This document shows positions 17,701-26,328 of a DNA stretch of 43,497 bases, piece by piece. The stretch is taken from positions 1 to 43,497 of the forward strand of contig CAZCRF010000016.1 of NCBI GenBank assembly GCA_964501065.1, in the 5' to 3' direction. Position numbers and translations under genes: made by a program. Each line of letters opens with the position of its first letter. Position 1 is the stretch's first letter. The stretch comes from Hallerella sp964501065. GTDB lineage: Bacteria; Fibrobacterota; Fibrobacteria; Fibrobacterales; Fibrobacteraceae. Below the pieces are notes generated by a model. That model saw only the letters and a program-made list of their open reading frames with translations, made no database searches and was not told the DNA's origin.

Positions 17701-19029
17701 TCAGTCCCTCGGACCGTTGCTCGGAACCGGCACGACAATCGAATCCGTTCCGGTCTCGTTCCGCCTGTTGATGGAAAGCGACAGTTGCAGAGCCTTCACA
17801 TTCTTCTTGTCCACAACCTTCAATTCCTTCGCCGAATCAAACTCATAACCGAACGGCGCCACGCGCTTGAGTGTCAAATGGCTTATCGCCATCTTCCCCT
17901 TTGCAAGCATCGGGGAATAAGAGGCGAAGGTGAACGCGAGGCAGACATTCTTCACCGTGTCGGGGACAGTGAAACGCATCTTCCGGGCGGCGGTGGAGGC
18001 GTCCCCCGTCGGCGGATAGAACATAAAGTCGTCAATCGAGGTGGGAGCTTTCCCGGTCGTCGTGCGGAAGCCGACGGACATGTGGTCATGGTCCGGGACA
18101 AAGTTCCGCATCTCGTCGTTCAACGCTTCAATTTCAAAGGAAATTTCGTAAAGGACTCCCGGAAGGAACGTGAAATGGTTGTCGTCTTGTGCGCACTGAG
18201 ACCGCCAATTTTCAGAACTCCCCGAATTCGTCACGGCGAAGATTTGATTCGCCTGTTTGCCGCCGCTCGTGACCGCACCCGTTTCCACATCGTAATTGGT
18301 CGTGAACCCGGAAATCTTGACGGACTTCCCTGCGGAACCGATTGTCGTTATCAAATAATCAGTCTCCCCGTAACGCGAAACGAAGGCGAATTCCTCCATT
18401 CCTTCCGGTGGGAACATCTGCTCCGTCTTGAAAGCCGCCGTGGCGGCGTTCGTGCGGATTTTCGGAAGCCCCGGCAGCACCAGAAAACGCTCCACTCCGC
18501 TCGCCATTTCCACCGCCGTCCCCTCGTCCGACGCGCAAGGATCGTCACTCGAAAAAGAATAACCCGCGCGCTTGTCCAGCACTCTGCACGCGCGGTAAAG
18601 CTTTTCATCCGTCAAATACCACGAAACTTCTTCGATGGACGCGTAATGCCCGTTTTCATCGTAACGCATCCGCCGAAAGACCAGCGAATCCGTCGAAGAG
18701 GTGTTCCCTACAATCCGGAACGAAGACGAGTCCTGGAGCGAAGCCGTCATATTGGCAGGATCCATATATATCTGGGAGAGATTCGCCACATAAAAGGAGT
18801 CCGTCGAAGAAGAGCCGCTCTCCTCCTTGGAACTCTTCGCCCCCATCTGCGAAACGTCGTCCCGGAAAATCGCCGCCACGTTCGCCGCCTCTTCCGAAGC
18901 CTTGAGCATGTTCTGGGTGCGGACGCGGAACTTGGTGCTGTTCGAGAACGCCTCGCCGGCGACGAGCACCACGATGCCAATCATCGCGATATAGACGACC
19001 AATTCCATCAATGTGAACCCGCGCTTCAT
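17701..19029 (-). CDS. PilW-like minor pilin
   Basis: A 442-aa pilin-like protein. The prepilin signal is MKRG, then FTLMELVVYIAMIGIVVLVAG, with Glu at position 5 of the mature protein. The rest is a large periplasmic domain: TQNMLKASEEAANVAAIFRDDVSQMG is the usual N-terminal helix continuation, and later segments (about 270-400) look beta-rich. It corresponds to PilW by order and size. ATG 19029 overlaps the stop of the PilV-like gene by ATGA. The stop is 11 nt before the start of the PilX-like gene, whose ribosome site lies in between. Confidence 0.85.
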   Translation of the reverse strand: MKRGFTLMELVVYIAMIGIVVLVAGEAFSNSTKFRVRTQNMLKASEEAANVAAIFRDDVSQMGAKSSKEESGSSSTDSFYVANLSQIYMDPANMTASLQDSSSFRIVGNTSSTDSLVFRRMRYDENGHYASIEEVSWYLTDEKLYRACRVLDKRAGYSFSSDDPCASDEGTAVEMASGVERFLVLPGLPKIRTNAATAAFKTEQMFPPEGMEEFAFVSRYGETDYLITTIGSAGKSVKISGFTTNYDVETGAVTSGGKQANQIFAVTNSGSSENWRSQCAQDDNHFTFLPGVLYEISFEIEALNDEMRNFVPDHDHMSVGFRTTTGKAPTSIDDFMFYPPTGDASTAARKMRFTVPDTVKNVCLAFTFASYSPMLAKGKMAISHLTLKRVAPFGYEFDSAKELKVVDKKNVKALQLSLSINRRNETGTDSIVVPVPSNGPRD

Positions 19030-19484
19030 CGGATGACCCTCGAAATATGGATGGACTGCGTCGAATTCTTGAACGGCCAAGAGACGGTGACGTCTATCTT
19101 CTTGGCATACACGTGGGAGACTTCGTCGTAAAGGGTGGAATCCTTCGCCGTGTACAGCGAATCCGGCGAAACGGCGACGACCGCGTCGTAAAGCACAGTC
19201 ATATCGTGAGTGATGAGCCCCGGCTGCCCTTTCCAGGTGCGCGGAATGTCTTCGATTTTCACCGTGTCCTGCAAAGAGGAAAGTCCCACGCGGCTCATCG
19301 AATCAATCACCTGCTGCGCGACTTCCACCGCACCGTCCCGACCGCGAATGCGGAGCAACGTTTCCCGGTTGCCGGACTGCAAATTGTTCACGGCGACGTA
19401 CAGAAACCCGAGCACGGCAATCGCCACGAGCACTTCCATGATGCCGATTCCCGATTTTCCCTTGTCCTTCACCGCCTGCGCCAT
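19026..19484 (-). CDS. PilV-like minor pilin
   Basis: A 152-aa prepilin. After a basic leader (KDKGKSG) comes IGIMEVLVAIAVLGFLYVAVN, a class III signal with Glu at position 5 and a hydrophobic assembly helix. A short globular domain follows (QQVIDSMSRVGLSSL and a C-terminal WPFKNSTQSIHISR). I chose ATG 19484, preceded by GGTGAGG at good spacing; an in-frame TTG at 19505 is less likely. The stop of the FimT-like gene lies inside this ribosome site, so translation is probably coupled. Confidence 0.85.
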   Translation of the reverse strand: MAQAVKDKGKSGIGIMEVLVAIAVLGFLYVAVNNLQSGNRETLLRIRGRDGAVEVAQQVIDSMSRVGLSSLQDTVKIEDIPRTWKGQPGLITHDMTVLYDAVVAVSPDSLYTAKDSTLYDEVSHVYAKKIDVTVSWPFKNSTQSIHISRVIR

Positions 19485-19491
19485 GGAAACC

Positions 19492-20016
19492 TCACCATTC
19501 GACAAGCGCGTCGAGCGCGCCCATCTTGGGGACTGCCGAATTCTTCGTTTTCTCCTTCACGGCGACTCCGTAAAGGTCCTCGTTCCCATACCTCGCCGCC
19601 AAATAGCCTTCATACGGCATCGCCGAAAGCCCGAACCGAGGCGCGAAATCCGCCCCGTCCGCCCAATTGCTTCCCGAAAGCCCTTCCACGTCCCCGGAAA
19701 CGATGGAAACTCCCGTCACCATTTCCAGGCTGTCGATAGCGGATGCGGATCCCAGCGAAGCGCAGCTCGATTGATACGTCAAGAGCCACTTGGAGTTTTT
19801 CATCTTGACGCAAAGGGTGTCGTTGAATTGGCGCGCCTTGTTCGCCGTCGATTCCGCATAGGCGGCCAGGTTGAACGCGGAATCCTTCGCGCGGCTGTTC
19901 GCAATCGCCCGCTGGAGGCCGCCATAGCCAACGGCGGACAAAATGCCTATCATCGCGACGACAGTCAACACTTCTATCAGCGTATAGCCGAATTTTGCCG
20001 GGGCACTCTGGTTCAC
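19492..20016 (-). CDS. FimT/FimU (GspH)-like minor pilin
   Basis: A 174-aa prepilin at the head of the minor-pilin operon. The signal is AKFG, then YTLIEVLTVVAMIGILSAVGYG, with Glu at position 5. It is followed by the alpha-helical spine (RAIANSRAKDSAFNLAAYAE) and a small GspH/FimT-type domain with a Cys pair (LCVKMKNSKW, SSCASLG). The only upstream start is GTG 20016, which lacks a clear ribosome site; TAGATT lies 6 nt upstream of it. The gene order FimU-PilV-PilW-PilX matches the type IV minor-pilin clusters that prime pilus assembly. dnaA lies upstream on the same strand, 87 bp away. Confidence 0.85.
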   Translation of the reverse strand: MNQSAPAKFGYTLIEVLTVVAMIGILSAVGYGGLQRAIANSRAKDSAFNLAAYAESTANKARQFNDTLCVKMKNSKWLLTYQSSCASLGSASAIDSLEMVTGVSIVSGDVEGLSGSNWADGADFAPRFGLSAMPYEGYLAARYGNEDLYGVAVKEKTKNSAVPKMGALDALVEW

Positions 20017-20048
20017 GGTATAAATCTACACTCTTTAAAACCTTTGTG

Positions 20049-20083
20049 TAAAAAAAAAGAAACAAATAACGGCGAAAACCGCC
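20049..20083 (-). terminator. Weak terminator after dnaA
   Basis: On the minus strand GGCG-GTTTT-CGCC (20083-20071) is followed by TTATTTG and then a long T-run (near 20058-20050). The stem is only 4 bp, so strength is uncertain. Confidence 0.35.
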
Positions 20084-20103
20084 CCTGTAACGGATTCAGT
20101 CCG

Positions 20104-21546
20104 TCAAATGGAAAAAGATTCCTTCAAATTTTCCACTTTTTGGGCAAAATCCGGGTCTTTCCGCATTTCCCGCTCCACCGACTTGATGTTCGCGATGACC
20201 GTGGAATAGTCCCGTCCAAAATGGAAGCCGATATTCGAAAGGGATTCCTTCGTGAGAGCGCGGCAAAGATACATGGCGACCTTCCGGGGCTCCGAAACGG
20301 ACTTGACGCGGGAACAGGCGCGGAGGGCTTCCGTGGAAACATGGTAAGCGAGTGCGACGACCTCCTTGACGGATTGGACGGTCGGGAGCGGCCTGTCGGC
20401 AATCTCCGCCGGGGACGTGACGTTGCAGGATTCGCAAAGAGCCTGAAAGGTTTCAAGAGTCAGGTTGACGCCGAGCAGGTCGTGATAGGCGAAAAGTTTC
20501 GTGACGACGCCCTCGATTTCGCGGACATTCCCCCGTTGGTGCTTGGCCACCCAACTGAAAATGCGTTCCCGCTCTTCCGCCGGGATCTGGAGCTTTTCCG
20601 CCTTGCGCCGGAGGATGTTCATCCGGGTCAAAAGGTCCGGTACATCGACGGAGACACTGTTCGCGTCGAAATGGGTGAAGCCCCCGTAAAGGTTCGGGAT
20701 CTCGGACGGGCGCCTGTCGGCGCAAAAAACGGTCTGCCTCTTGGCCGCGACGCGCTTCTGCAAGACGTCGAACAGAGCCTTTTCCGTCGCCCCCTTGCCC
20801 TTCCCCGCGAGAATCTGGATGTCGTCGATGAGGAGCAGCTGGGGTTCCTCGTAAGTGTGCCGCAAATTTTGGGCGGCATCTGAACGCTCCCCCGCCGAGG
20901 CGGCGAGCTGCGTTTTCATAAAATCCTTCAAGAAGCTCTCCGACGTCCTGTAAACGATTCGGGAAGCCGTGCCGTAGACAATCGCATACCGCCCGATGGA
21001 CTGCAACAAATGCGTCTTCCCCACGCCCGTTTCCCCAAAGAGGAAGAAAGGGTTCATGGAGCATTCCTGCGGATTCTCGGCGATGGTGCGGCACATGGCC
21101 AAGGCTATCTGGTTCGAATCCCCCTTGACAAAGGTGTCAAAAGAGTAAGTCGGGTAAAACGAAGCCAAGGTCGCCGCATTTTCCCGCGCCTCCGAGGTGA
21201 TTTTCGGACGCCGGACGACAGACGCCCGCTGGCTAGGGGAAGAGAGCGAAAGGACGGGGGCGGGCTTTGTCTTTTCGGGCACGGAAATTTCGTACCGGGT
21301 GATGTCCTCCGAAACTTTTTGAAACGCCGACAGCAAGGCGTCCTTGAAATGCCCGTTGATCCAAGAAACGACCAGGTCGTTCGTCGCGACCAGCTTGGCG
21401 CAATCCCCCTCGACTTTCTCCAAATGGAGATTCCCGAACCACATTTCCACTATCGCAGACGAAAGATTGGCGCGCAGGCAGGCAAGAACGGAAGACCACA
21501 GGTCTTGCGAAACATTCAACAAAGGAATCACGTTATCTATCGACAT
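20104..21546 (-). CDS. dnaA: Chromosomal replication initiator DnaA
   Basis: A 480-aa AAA+ initiator. Domain I is recognisable (LWSSVLACLRANLSSAIVEMWFGNL), domain II is short, and the AAA+ domain begins near YPTYSFDTFV. Walker A is GETGVGKTHL (171-180), Walker B is LLLIDDIQ, and the sensor and arginine regions follow. Domain IV carries the DNA-binding signature as GRDYSTVIANIKSVER, a variant of the usual GRDHTTV. Identity to well-known DnaA proteins looks low but all parts are present. ATG 21546 with AGG upstream is preferred to TTG 21570. No dnaN or other replication gene is next to it. Confidence 0.93.
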   Translation of the reverse strand: MSIDNVIPLLNVSQDLWSSVLACLRANLSSAIVEMWFGNLHLEKVEGDCAKLVATNDLVVSWINGHFKDALLSAFQKVSEDITRYEISVPEKTKPAPVLSLSSPSQRASVVRRPKITSEARENAATLASFYPTYSFDTFVKGDSNQIALAMCRTIAENPQECSMNPFFLFGETGVGKTHLLQSIGRYAIVYGTASRIVYRTSESFLKDFMKTQLAASAGERSDAAQNLRHTYEEPQLLLIDDIQILAGKGKGATEKALFDVLQKRVAAKRQTVFCADRRPSEIPNLYGGFTHFDANSVSVDVPDLLTRMNILRRKAEKLQIPAEERERIFSWVAKHQRGNVREIEGVVTKLFAYHDLLGVNLTLETFQALCESCNVTSPAEIADRPLPTVQSVKEVVALAYHVSTEALRACSRVKSVSEPRKVAMYLCRALTKESLSNIGFHFGRDYSTVIANIKSVEREMRKDPDFAQKVENLKESFSI

Positions 21547-21756
21547 TTCGAACCTAAATCCAAGCAGCAATACAAGTTAGAGCTTTTTTCGCCTCGCAAT
21601 TTAATTAAAAAGCCGCCAAGGAAAGCCTCCGCGCGGAAAAAAAAGACGCAGCCATAGAGATTCCGCAGTTTCCCGTTCGGCAGCCCCCTCTAACCACTCT
21701 ATCCCCCGAATCCGTACTCTGTATTCCCTTTGAATATAATCCCCCTACGCAACAGT

Positions 21757-21765
21757 TTATCCACA
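21757..21765 (+). promoter_or_regulatory. DnaA box upstream of dnaA
   Basis: TTATCCACA is a perfect DnaA box, 211 bp upstream of dnaA. It lies in an AT-rich stretch (GAATATAAT and a T9 run nearby). A partial match in the other orientation (TGTGGACTG) lies at 21810-21818. One perfect box is enough for possible dnaA autoregulation but too few to call an origin. Confidence 0.55.
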
Positions 21766-21839
21766 GTTTTTTTTTCAAAGGACCCTTGCCAATCTCCGGC
21801 TTTTAAACTTGTGGACTGTTCCGTGGGCAGCGGTTCAAT

Positions 21840-22200
21840 TAGCAATTGGCAATGTGCCAATTTTAATAGGGAATAGTGGCTAGTGGTCAGCGATTAGTTG
21901 GCGGTAAACAAAAGGATCGTGTTGAGCGCAGCGAAACATCCCTTTACTGTGGCGAGATTAACGCCTTCGGCGTTAGCGGCTGCGTCTCAGAATAACAGTT
22001 TGCAAGAGAGCGGTCGTCATGCTGAACAACGCGAAGCATCCAGTTGCAGTCAGCGGTTCACTTGGTGAACATCAGCAGCCCGGGCTGCGGAACTAATCAC
22101 TAGGCACTGGCCACTGGAAACTATTGTCGGCAATTGGCAATGTGCAATTAGTAATTCGGAATGCGGAATCAGGAATGAGCGAGAGTGCTAGGGGTTTGAG
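21840..22200. repeat. Composite intergenic repeat cluster
   Basis: This gene-free stretch is built from dispersed elements. AATTGGCAATGTGC occurs as a direct repeat at 21844-21857 and 22132-22145. GTTGAGCGCAGCGAAACATCC with CTTTACTGTGGCGAGAT (about 21920-21958) matches the 38.4-38.9 kb array. GAACAACGCGAAGCATCCAG near 22023 matches the copy at 229-261. Degenerate TAGTGG/CCACTA words are scattered throughout. No open frame here is credible. Confidence 0.7.
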
Positions 22201-22223
22201 GGAACAGTGGTTAGTGCGCGATG

Positions 22224-24395
22224 TTATGCAAAGCGGGCGGCGGCGAGAAACCTTTCATAAACCATCGGGGCCAGTTCCGTTTTCGGGTTGACGGCCTTTT
22301 CCGCCGAAAGCGCCTTCACGTCTATCGGATCCAGGACAACCGCCTGCACGGAGACCTTCCCCGAAGTTTTCCGCGCTTCCCACGTCTCGCGAGAGCCCCG
22401 GATGTAAATCGGCAAGATGGTCGCATCCAAGTCGGCAGCCAAGCGGAACGCGCCGCTTTTGAACGGATGAATCCGACCGTCCTTGGCGCGCGTCCCTTCC
22501 GGAAAGATGAAGACGCGGGGAATTTCCTTCGACGTCTCAATCCGCCGCTTGAGTTCGACGCCGGCCCTCGGATTTTTCCTGTCCAAAAAGACGCAGTGCA
22601 GCTGTTTCATCCAAAAGTTCAAAAAGGGGATGTAGGTGAGCGTCTTTTTCGCCATGAACCCTATCGTCCTCCCCAAAGTGAAAAAGACGATGGGAATGTC
22701 GAAATACGACTGGTGATTCCCCACGACGACCACGGGGCGATTCCAATCCACCGTGGAAAGCGCGGACTGATTCCGGACATCGATTTCCACGCGAAGCGCG
22801 CGGAAGCAGAACCGGGTGAACGTCCCGACGCGATACTCCACCCAGGCGGGGAGCGTCTTGCGCAAGAAAACGCTCCGGAAGAGGAACGGCGGAATGAAAA
22901 GGAGCATGTACCCCAAAATGAGGACAATCGCGCGAATTCGAAAGAGAAAGAGCGGCATGGACGACACCTTCGGCAGTGGGCGGTCAACGAACTTCAAAAA
23001 ACGGGACGGCTTGAATTCGGACAGGCGTCCTTTCCAAAACCGCCGCCTACAATATAATAAAACGAGTACAGCCTCCGCACGGGTCACTCCCACATAAAAC
23101 AGACGCTTCTCTTCATCGAGCTGCAACTTCCTTTCCCTGCGCGAACCTTCGCACGCACCCGGGGAAAGCCCCTCCGCCATCCCCGCATAAAAGACGACCG
23201 TGTATTGCAAGCCCTTGGAACCGTGGACCGTTTCGACATGCACGCCGGGAATTTCCGGGCTTTCCGCGTCCCCCTCCCGAAATACGGGGATCCGGAAACT
23301 TTCCAAGGCCTCCTCATAATAAAGCCTCTGCCGATTGTACCGGACCAGGATGGCGAAATTTTCAAATTCCAAATCGTAAGCCATCCGCAATTCCCGGATT
23401 TTCGCCACGATGCGGAGAATCTCCACCCGCGGATTGTCGCTCTCCCAGACTTCCGGGCGGCGATTTTCCAAAAAGAGCGGTTTTTGCGAAGAATTCCCGG
23501 CGCGAAGAGTCTTGCGCAACAAGAGCGGCTTCCCTTCAAAAATCCGGTTCGCCAAAAAGAGGACTCCCGGGACGGAACGGTAATTCCATTCGAGCCGCAA
23601 AAGGGTCGCCTCCGAAAAGTCCCTGCAAAAGCGGAAAACATTGCCGATGTCCGCCCCGCGGAATCCGTAAATGGCCTGGTCGTCATCCCCGACTGCAAAG
23701 AGGTTCCGGTTTTCCCCGAGAATCGCCCGCACGAGCTTGTATTGCGAAGGATTGATGTCCTGGTATTCATCGACCAGGATTTCCCGGTAACGGTTTCGAA
23801 TCGCCCTTTGCACTTCGGCATTCCGGCAAATCAATTCCGTCGCCAAGTAAATCAAGTCTTCGAAGACAATCTTCCCGGAAGCCAAAATTCCGCGTTGAAT
23901 CGGCTCCAATTTCTTCTTCATCTTGGGCGAGAGTTCCGGGCAAAAGAGTTCATCGCGGGATAGCTCCGACGGGGATATCCGATTATCGACCAGTTCGCAG
24001 GCAAAATGTTCCCCCTCGCATTCCGACGGGCGCGGGGCCTTTTGAAACCCGGCCAGTTCCCAGCCGAACTTTTCCCCGAACCTTTCCCGGAGAATTGCGT
24101 AAGCGAGCGAATGGAAAGTGCTCAAGCGAATTTCCGCATCCGGGAAAAGCTTTTGGACGCGTTCCCGCATTTCCGCAGCCGCCTTCGCCGTGAACGTCAA
24201 CGCCAAAATGGATTCCGGCCGCACCCCCTGCAAGACGCGCCACTGGATTCGCCGCGTCAACACCGAAGTCTTCCCCGAACCCGCCGCCGCGAGTATCAGC
24301 AGCGGACCGTTTTCCCGATGCTCAAATAAGACGGCGCGTTTCTGGTCGCTGTTGAGACCTCCCAAAATCTTCGATTCCATTTCCGACTTTTCCAT
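22224..24395 (-). CDS. UvrD/Rep-type helicase fused to PlsC-like acyltransferase
   Basis: A 723-aa frame. Residues 1-470 are a compact SF1 helicase: AAAGSGKT (36-43), TFTAKAAAEMRER, VDEYQD, GDDDQAIYGFRGAD, ETVHGSKGLQY and YVGVTRAEA. From about 480 the protein is a 1-acyl-glycerol-3-phosphate acyltransferase: two hydrophobic segments (VLILGYMLLFIPPFLF), NHQSYFD with His 561 and Asp 566, then FIFPEGTRAKDG. There is no stop between them, so DNA unwinding and phospholipid synthesis are joined in one frame. An internal ATG at 22958 (Met 480) has GAAGGTG upstream, so the acyltransferase may also be made alone. The main start, ATG 24395, has AAGGAGG. True fusion versus lost stop codon is unresolved. 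Confidence 0.88.
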   Translation of the reverse strand: MEKSEMESKILGGLNSDQKRAVLFEHRENGPLLILAAAGSGKTSVLTRRIQWRVLQGVRPESILALTFTAKAAAEMRERVQKLFPDAEIRLSTFHSLAYAILRERFGEKFGWELAGFQKAPRPSECEGEHFACELVDNRISPSELSRDELFCPELSPKMKKKLEPIQRGILASGKIVFEDLIYLATELICRNAEVQRAIRNRYREILVDEYQDINPSQYKLVRAILGENRNLFAVGDDDQAIYGFRGADIGNVFRFCRDFSEATLLRLEWNYRSVPGVLFLANRIFEGKPLLLRKTLRAGNSSQKPLFLENRRPEVWESDNPRVEILRIVAKIRELRMAYDLEFENFAILVRYNRQRLYYEEALESFRIPVFREGDAESPEIPGVHVETVHGSKGLQYTVVFYAGMAEGLSPGACEGSRRERKLQLDEEKRLFYVGVTRAEAVLVLLYCRRRFWKGRLSEFKPSRFLKFVDRPLPKVSSMPLFLFRIRAIVLILGYMLLFIPPFLFRSVFLRKTLPAWVEYRVGTFTRFCFRALRVEIDVRNQSALSTVDWNRPVVVVGNHQSYFDIPIVFFTLGRTIGFMAKKTLTYIPFLNFWMKQLHCVFLDRKNPRAGVELKRRIETSKEIPRVFIFPEGTRAKDGRIHPFKSGAFRLAADLDATILPIYIRGSRETWEARKTSGKVSVQAVVLDPIDVKALSAEKAVNPKTELAPMVYERFLAAARFA

Positions 24396-24419
24396 ACAGT
24401 CCTCCTTGGGGGATTCATC

Positions 24420-24448
24420 TGTATAGACGCTTTTCGGAACGAAATCAA
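24420..24448 (-). promoter_or_regulatory. Sigma-70-type promoter of the helicase gene
   Basis: On the minus strand TTGATT (24448-24443) and TATACA (24425-24420) are separated by 17 bp. The start of transcription would be about 18 nt upstream of the gene, just before the AAGGAGG ribosome site. Confidence 0.6.
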
Positions 24449-24489
24449 GACTCTCGATTCAAATAAATTTTGGAACGGCAAGCTACGTG

Positions 24490-26193
24490 CTAGTCCTTGA
24501 GACAACGGACGGAGAACGCGAGGTACTTGCGGTGGTCGTACAGGTACGCGTCGCTGAAGTTCAAGTCCATGCTGCGCGCGGTGACCGTGTCGTACTCCGT
24601 GGCGCTCCAAAAGTACGCGTCGTAGCCCGCGTCGTAGAAGTCACCGTCCGAGAAGCGGTAGCCCGCCGGCAAAGCCGAAAAGCCGTAAGCGTCCGATCCG
24701 TTGCCATTGTTGTTCCAGCCACTTGTCGCCTTGAGCTTTGCACCCGCCGAACTTTGACCGCCCACGGCGGCAATCAGCGTGTTGAACTCTGCGAGAGTCG
24801 GCAAGTGCCATCCCTCCGGGCAGACGCCGCGCACGGGCTCCGTCGTCGTGCAAGTTTTCCCGTAGCCGCAACCGGAACCGTTCGCCGAGAAGACTGCCGC
24901 CGAGTCCATCGCTGCGGACCACGTGTAAAGGCGGCCGTACTTCTCACAAGAGTCTGCGCTGTTCCCGTAGCAATAGCTGGTTGCCGTCCCTTCGTTGTAT
25001 GCGTAGTTCAAGTTCTCCGCCATCCAGATCTGTTCGCCGATGGTCGTTATCTTGTAAACTTGGTTGTCCCGGGCATCGCACATCTGGGTGTAGAGATTAT
25101 AATTGGAACTTCCGCACATGCTATAATCGTACCTTTCGATGACAATCGTGCTGTCGTCGTCATCTTCGAATTTCGGAATCGTGATGCAGGACACCGCGTC
25201 ATCCTTGCATTCGCAACTGTTCAAGTCATAAGATTCCCCTCCGCAGAGCGCAACAACCGTGTCCTGCGAATTTTGGGTCGTACAGAAGCTCTCCGTCGGG
25301 TTGTAGGGCTTTTGTCCGCAAGAATAGACGGAATCGTTGTGGCAATAGCCCGTGTCCGGATTGTACAGACTGTTTCCGCAGTAATTCCCCAAGTCCTTAT
25401 GGCCGAAGACGATTTCAATGTAAACGACTTTGACGGTATCGTTCTCGCAATAATAGCCGCTGATGTCGTACGGCTCCCCACCGCAGAGGGCGACCAGCGT
25501 GTCCTTGGAATTTTTCTGCGTACAGAATTCCGTTTTCAAATCGTAACTTTTCCCGCCGCAGAACGAGACGACGGAATCCTCGAAACAGAAGCTCTCGCCG
25601 ACGTCGTAAGTCTTCCCCCCGCAAAGCGTCACAATTGAATCCCCGGTGCAGAAAGCGTTCGCGGGGTCGAATGGCGCGTTCGCGCAGAGGGCCTTGTAGA
25701 GGGTCGAGACATTTTCGCCACAGGCCACCGTCACCGTGCCGCTCCCGTCGTCCGCCACGGTGCAGCCTTCACCCACAGCTCCCGTTTCCCCGGTAGCACC
25801 AATCGCCCCGCTGTCGCCCTTTTCACCATCCGCTCCATTCAGCACCACGCCGATGGAATCCGCGCCGCAGAGAATCTTGTAGCCGGAGCCGTCCTTCAGG
25901 GCGACCGCCTCGCAGCTTTCGCCGGACGCCCCGTCCTTGCCGTCCGTCCCGTCGGTGCCGTTGAGGGTCGCCCAAGCCTTGCCCGTGCAGTGATAGACCG
26001 CGCCCGAGTCCGCAACGTAGAGCATCTCGCCCGCGTTGTCCTTGGTGCATTCCGGGAGGGTGTCCCCCTTCGCGAGCTGCGCGATTCCCGTCGTCTCGTT
26101 CACCACGGTCGTCTTGGTCACGTCATCGCCGCAACCGGCGCCCAACAAAAAAGCGCCCACGGCAAGCGGGAGCGCAAGTGCGTTCTTCTTCAT
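24490..26193 (-). CDS. Lipoprotein with collagen-like, Cys-repeat and Fib_succ_major domains
   Basis: A 567-aa surface lipoprotein. The signal is MKKNALALPLAVGAFLLGAGC with Cys 21; the lipobox has Gly at -3, so it is slightly unusual. Two collagen-like Gly-x-y stretches follow (NGTDGTDGKDGASG and GADGEKGDSGAIGATGETG). Then come about eight repeats of the form CGG-x-YD...FC...DSV, and finally the Fibrobacter succinogenes major paralogous domain (residues 382-567: IGEQIWMAENLNY, CPEGWHLPTLAEF, FWSATEYD, AFSVRCLKD). That domain is found in many copies in fibre-digesting Fibrobacter and marks the lineage; its role is unknown. AAAGGGGA precedes ATG 26193. The frame stays open to an ATG at 26316 across a G11 tract. 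Confidence 0.88.
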   Translation of the reverse strand: MKKNALALPLAVGAFLLGAGCGDDVTKTTVVNETTGIAQLAKGDTLPECTKDNAGEMLYVADSGAVYHCTGKAWATLNGTDGTDGKDGASGESCEAVALKDGSGYKILCGADSIGVVLNGADGEKGDSGAIGATGETGAVGEGCTVADDGSGTVTVACGENVSTLYKALCANAPFDPANAFCTGDSIVTLCGGKTYDVGESFCFEDSVVSFCGGKSYDLKTEFCTQKNSKDTLVALCGGEPYDISGYYCENDTVKVVYIEIVFGHKDLGNYCGNSLYNPDTGYCHNDSVYSCGQKPYNPTESFCTTQNSQDTVVALCGGESYDLNSCECKDDAVSCITIPKFEDDDDSTIVIERYDYSMCGSSNYNLYTQMCDARDNQVYKITTIGEQIWMAENLNYAYNEGTATSYCYGNSADSCEKYGRLYTWSAAMDSAAVFSANGSGCGYGKTCTTTEPVRGVCPEGWHLPTLAEFNTLIAAVGGQSSAGAKLKATSGWNNNGNGSDAYGFSALPAGYRFSDGDFYDAGYDAYFWSATEYDTVTARSMDLNFSDAYLYDHRKYLAFSVRCLKD

Positions 26194-26227
26194 AGAGTCC
26201 CCTTTGGAGATGTGTCGTTTAATTTGT

Positions 26228-26245
26228 GCTGCACAGAAGTGCAGC
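26228..26245 (-). promoter_or_regulatory. Leader hairpin next to the G11 tract
   Basis: GCTGCAC-AGAA-GTGCAGC is a perfect 7-bp stem with a 4-nt loop. It directly adjoins the G11 run in the presumed leader of the lipoprotein gene, about 35 nt before the start codon. Confidence 0.5.
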
Positions 26246-26255
26246 CCCCCCCCCC
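26245..26255. repeat. Homopolymer of 11 C (G11 on the coding strand)
   Basis: An uninterrupted run of 11 C lies 52-62 nt upstream of the ATG of the minus-strand lipoprotein gene. Runs of this length are prone to slipped-strand length change. Confidence 0.85.
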
Positions 26256-26320
26256 GACGGGAAGGACGTCCGGAGTTCCGGGACGGGCTTTTTGTAATGT
26301 CGGCGGCGGTGGGCATACTG

Positions 26321-26328
26321 CAAATTTA
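26321..26328 (-). promoter_or_regulatory. TAnnTTTG-type promoter element of the lipoprotein gene
   Basis: TAAATTTG on the minus strand is followed by CAGT and ATG (26316). The outer-membrane protein gene at 39161 has TAAATTTG-CACT-ATG. The element matches the Bacteroidetes -7 consensus TAnnTTTG. Transcription from here would give a leader of about 120 nt that includes the G11 tract. Confidence 0.35.

Noticed and set aside
17641..20883. Plus-strand open frames of 496 and 557 aa opposite pilW/pilV and fimT/dnaA
   Set aside because: The translations are Arg/His-rich shadows with no signals or motifs, while the minus strand has complete prepilin and DnaA signatures.
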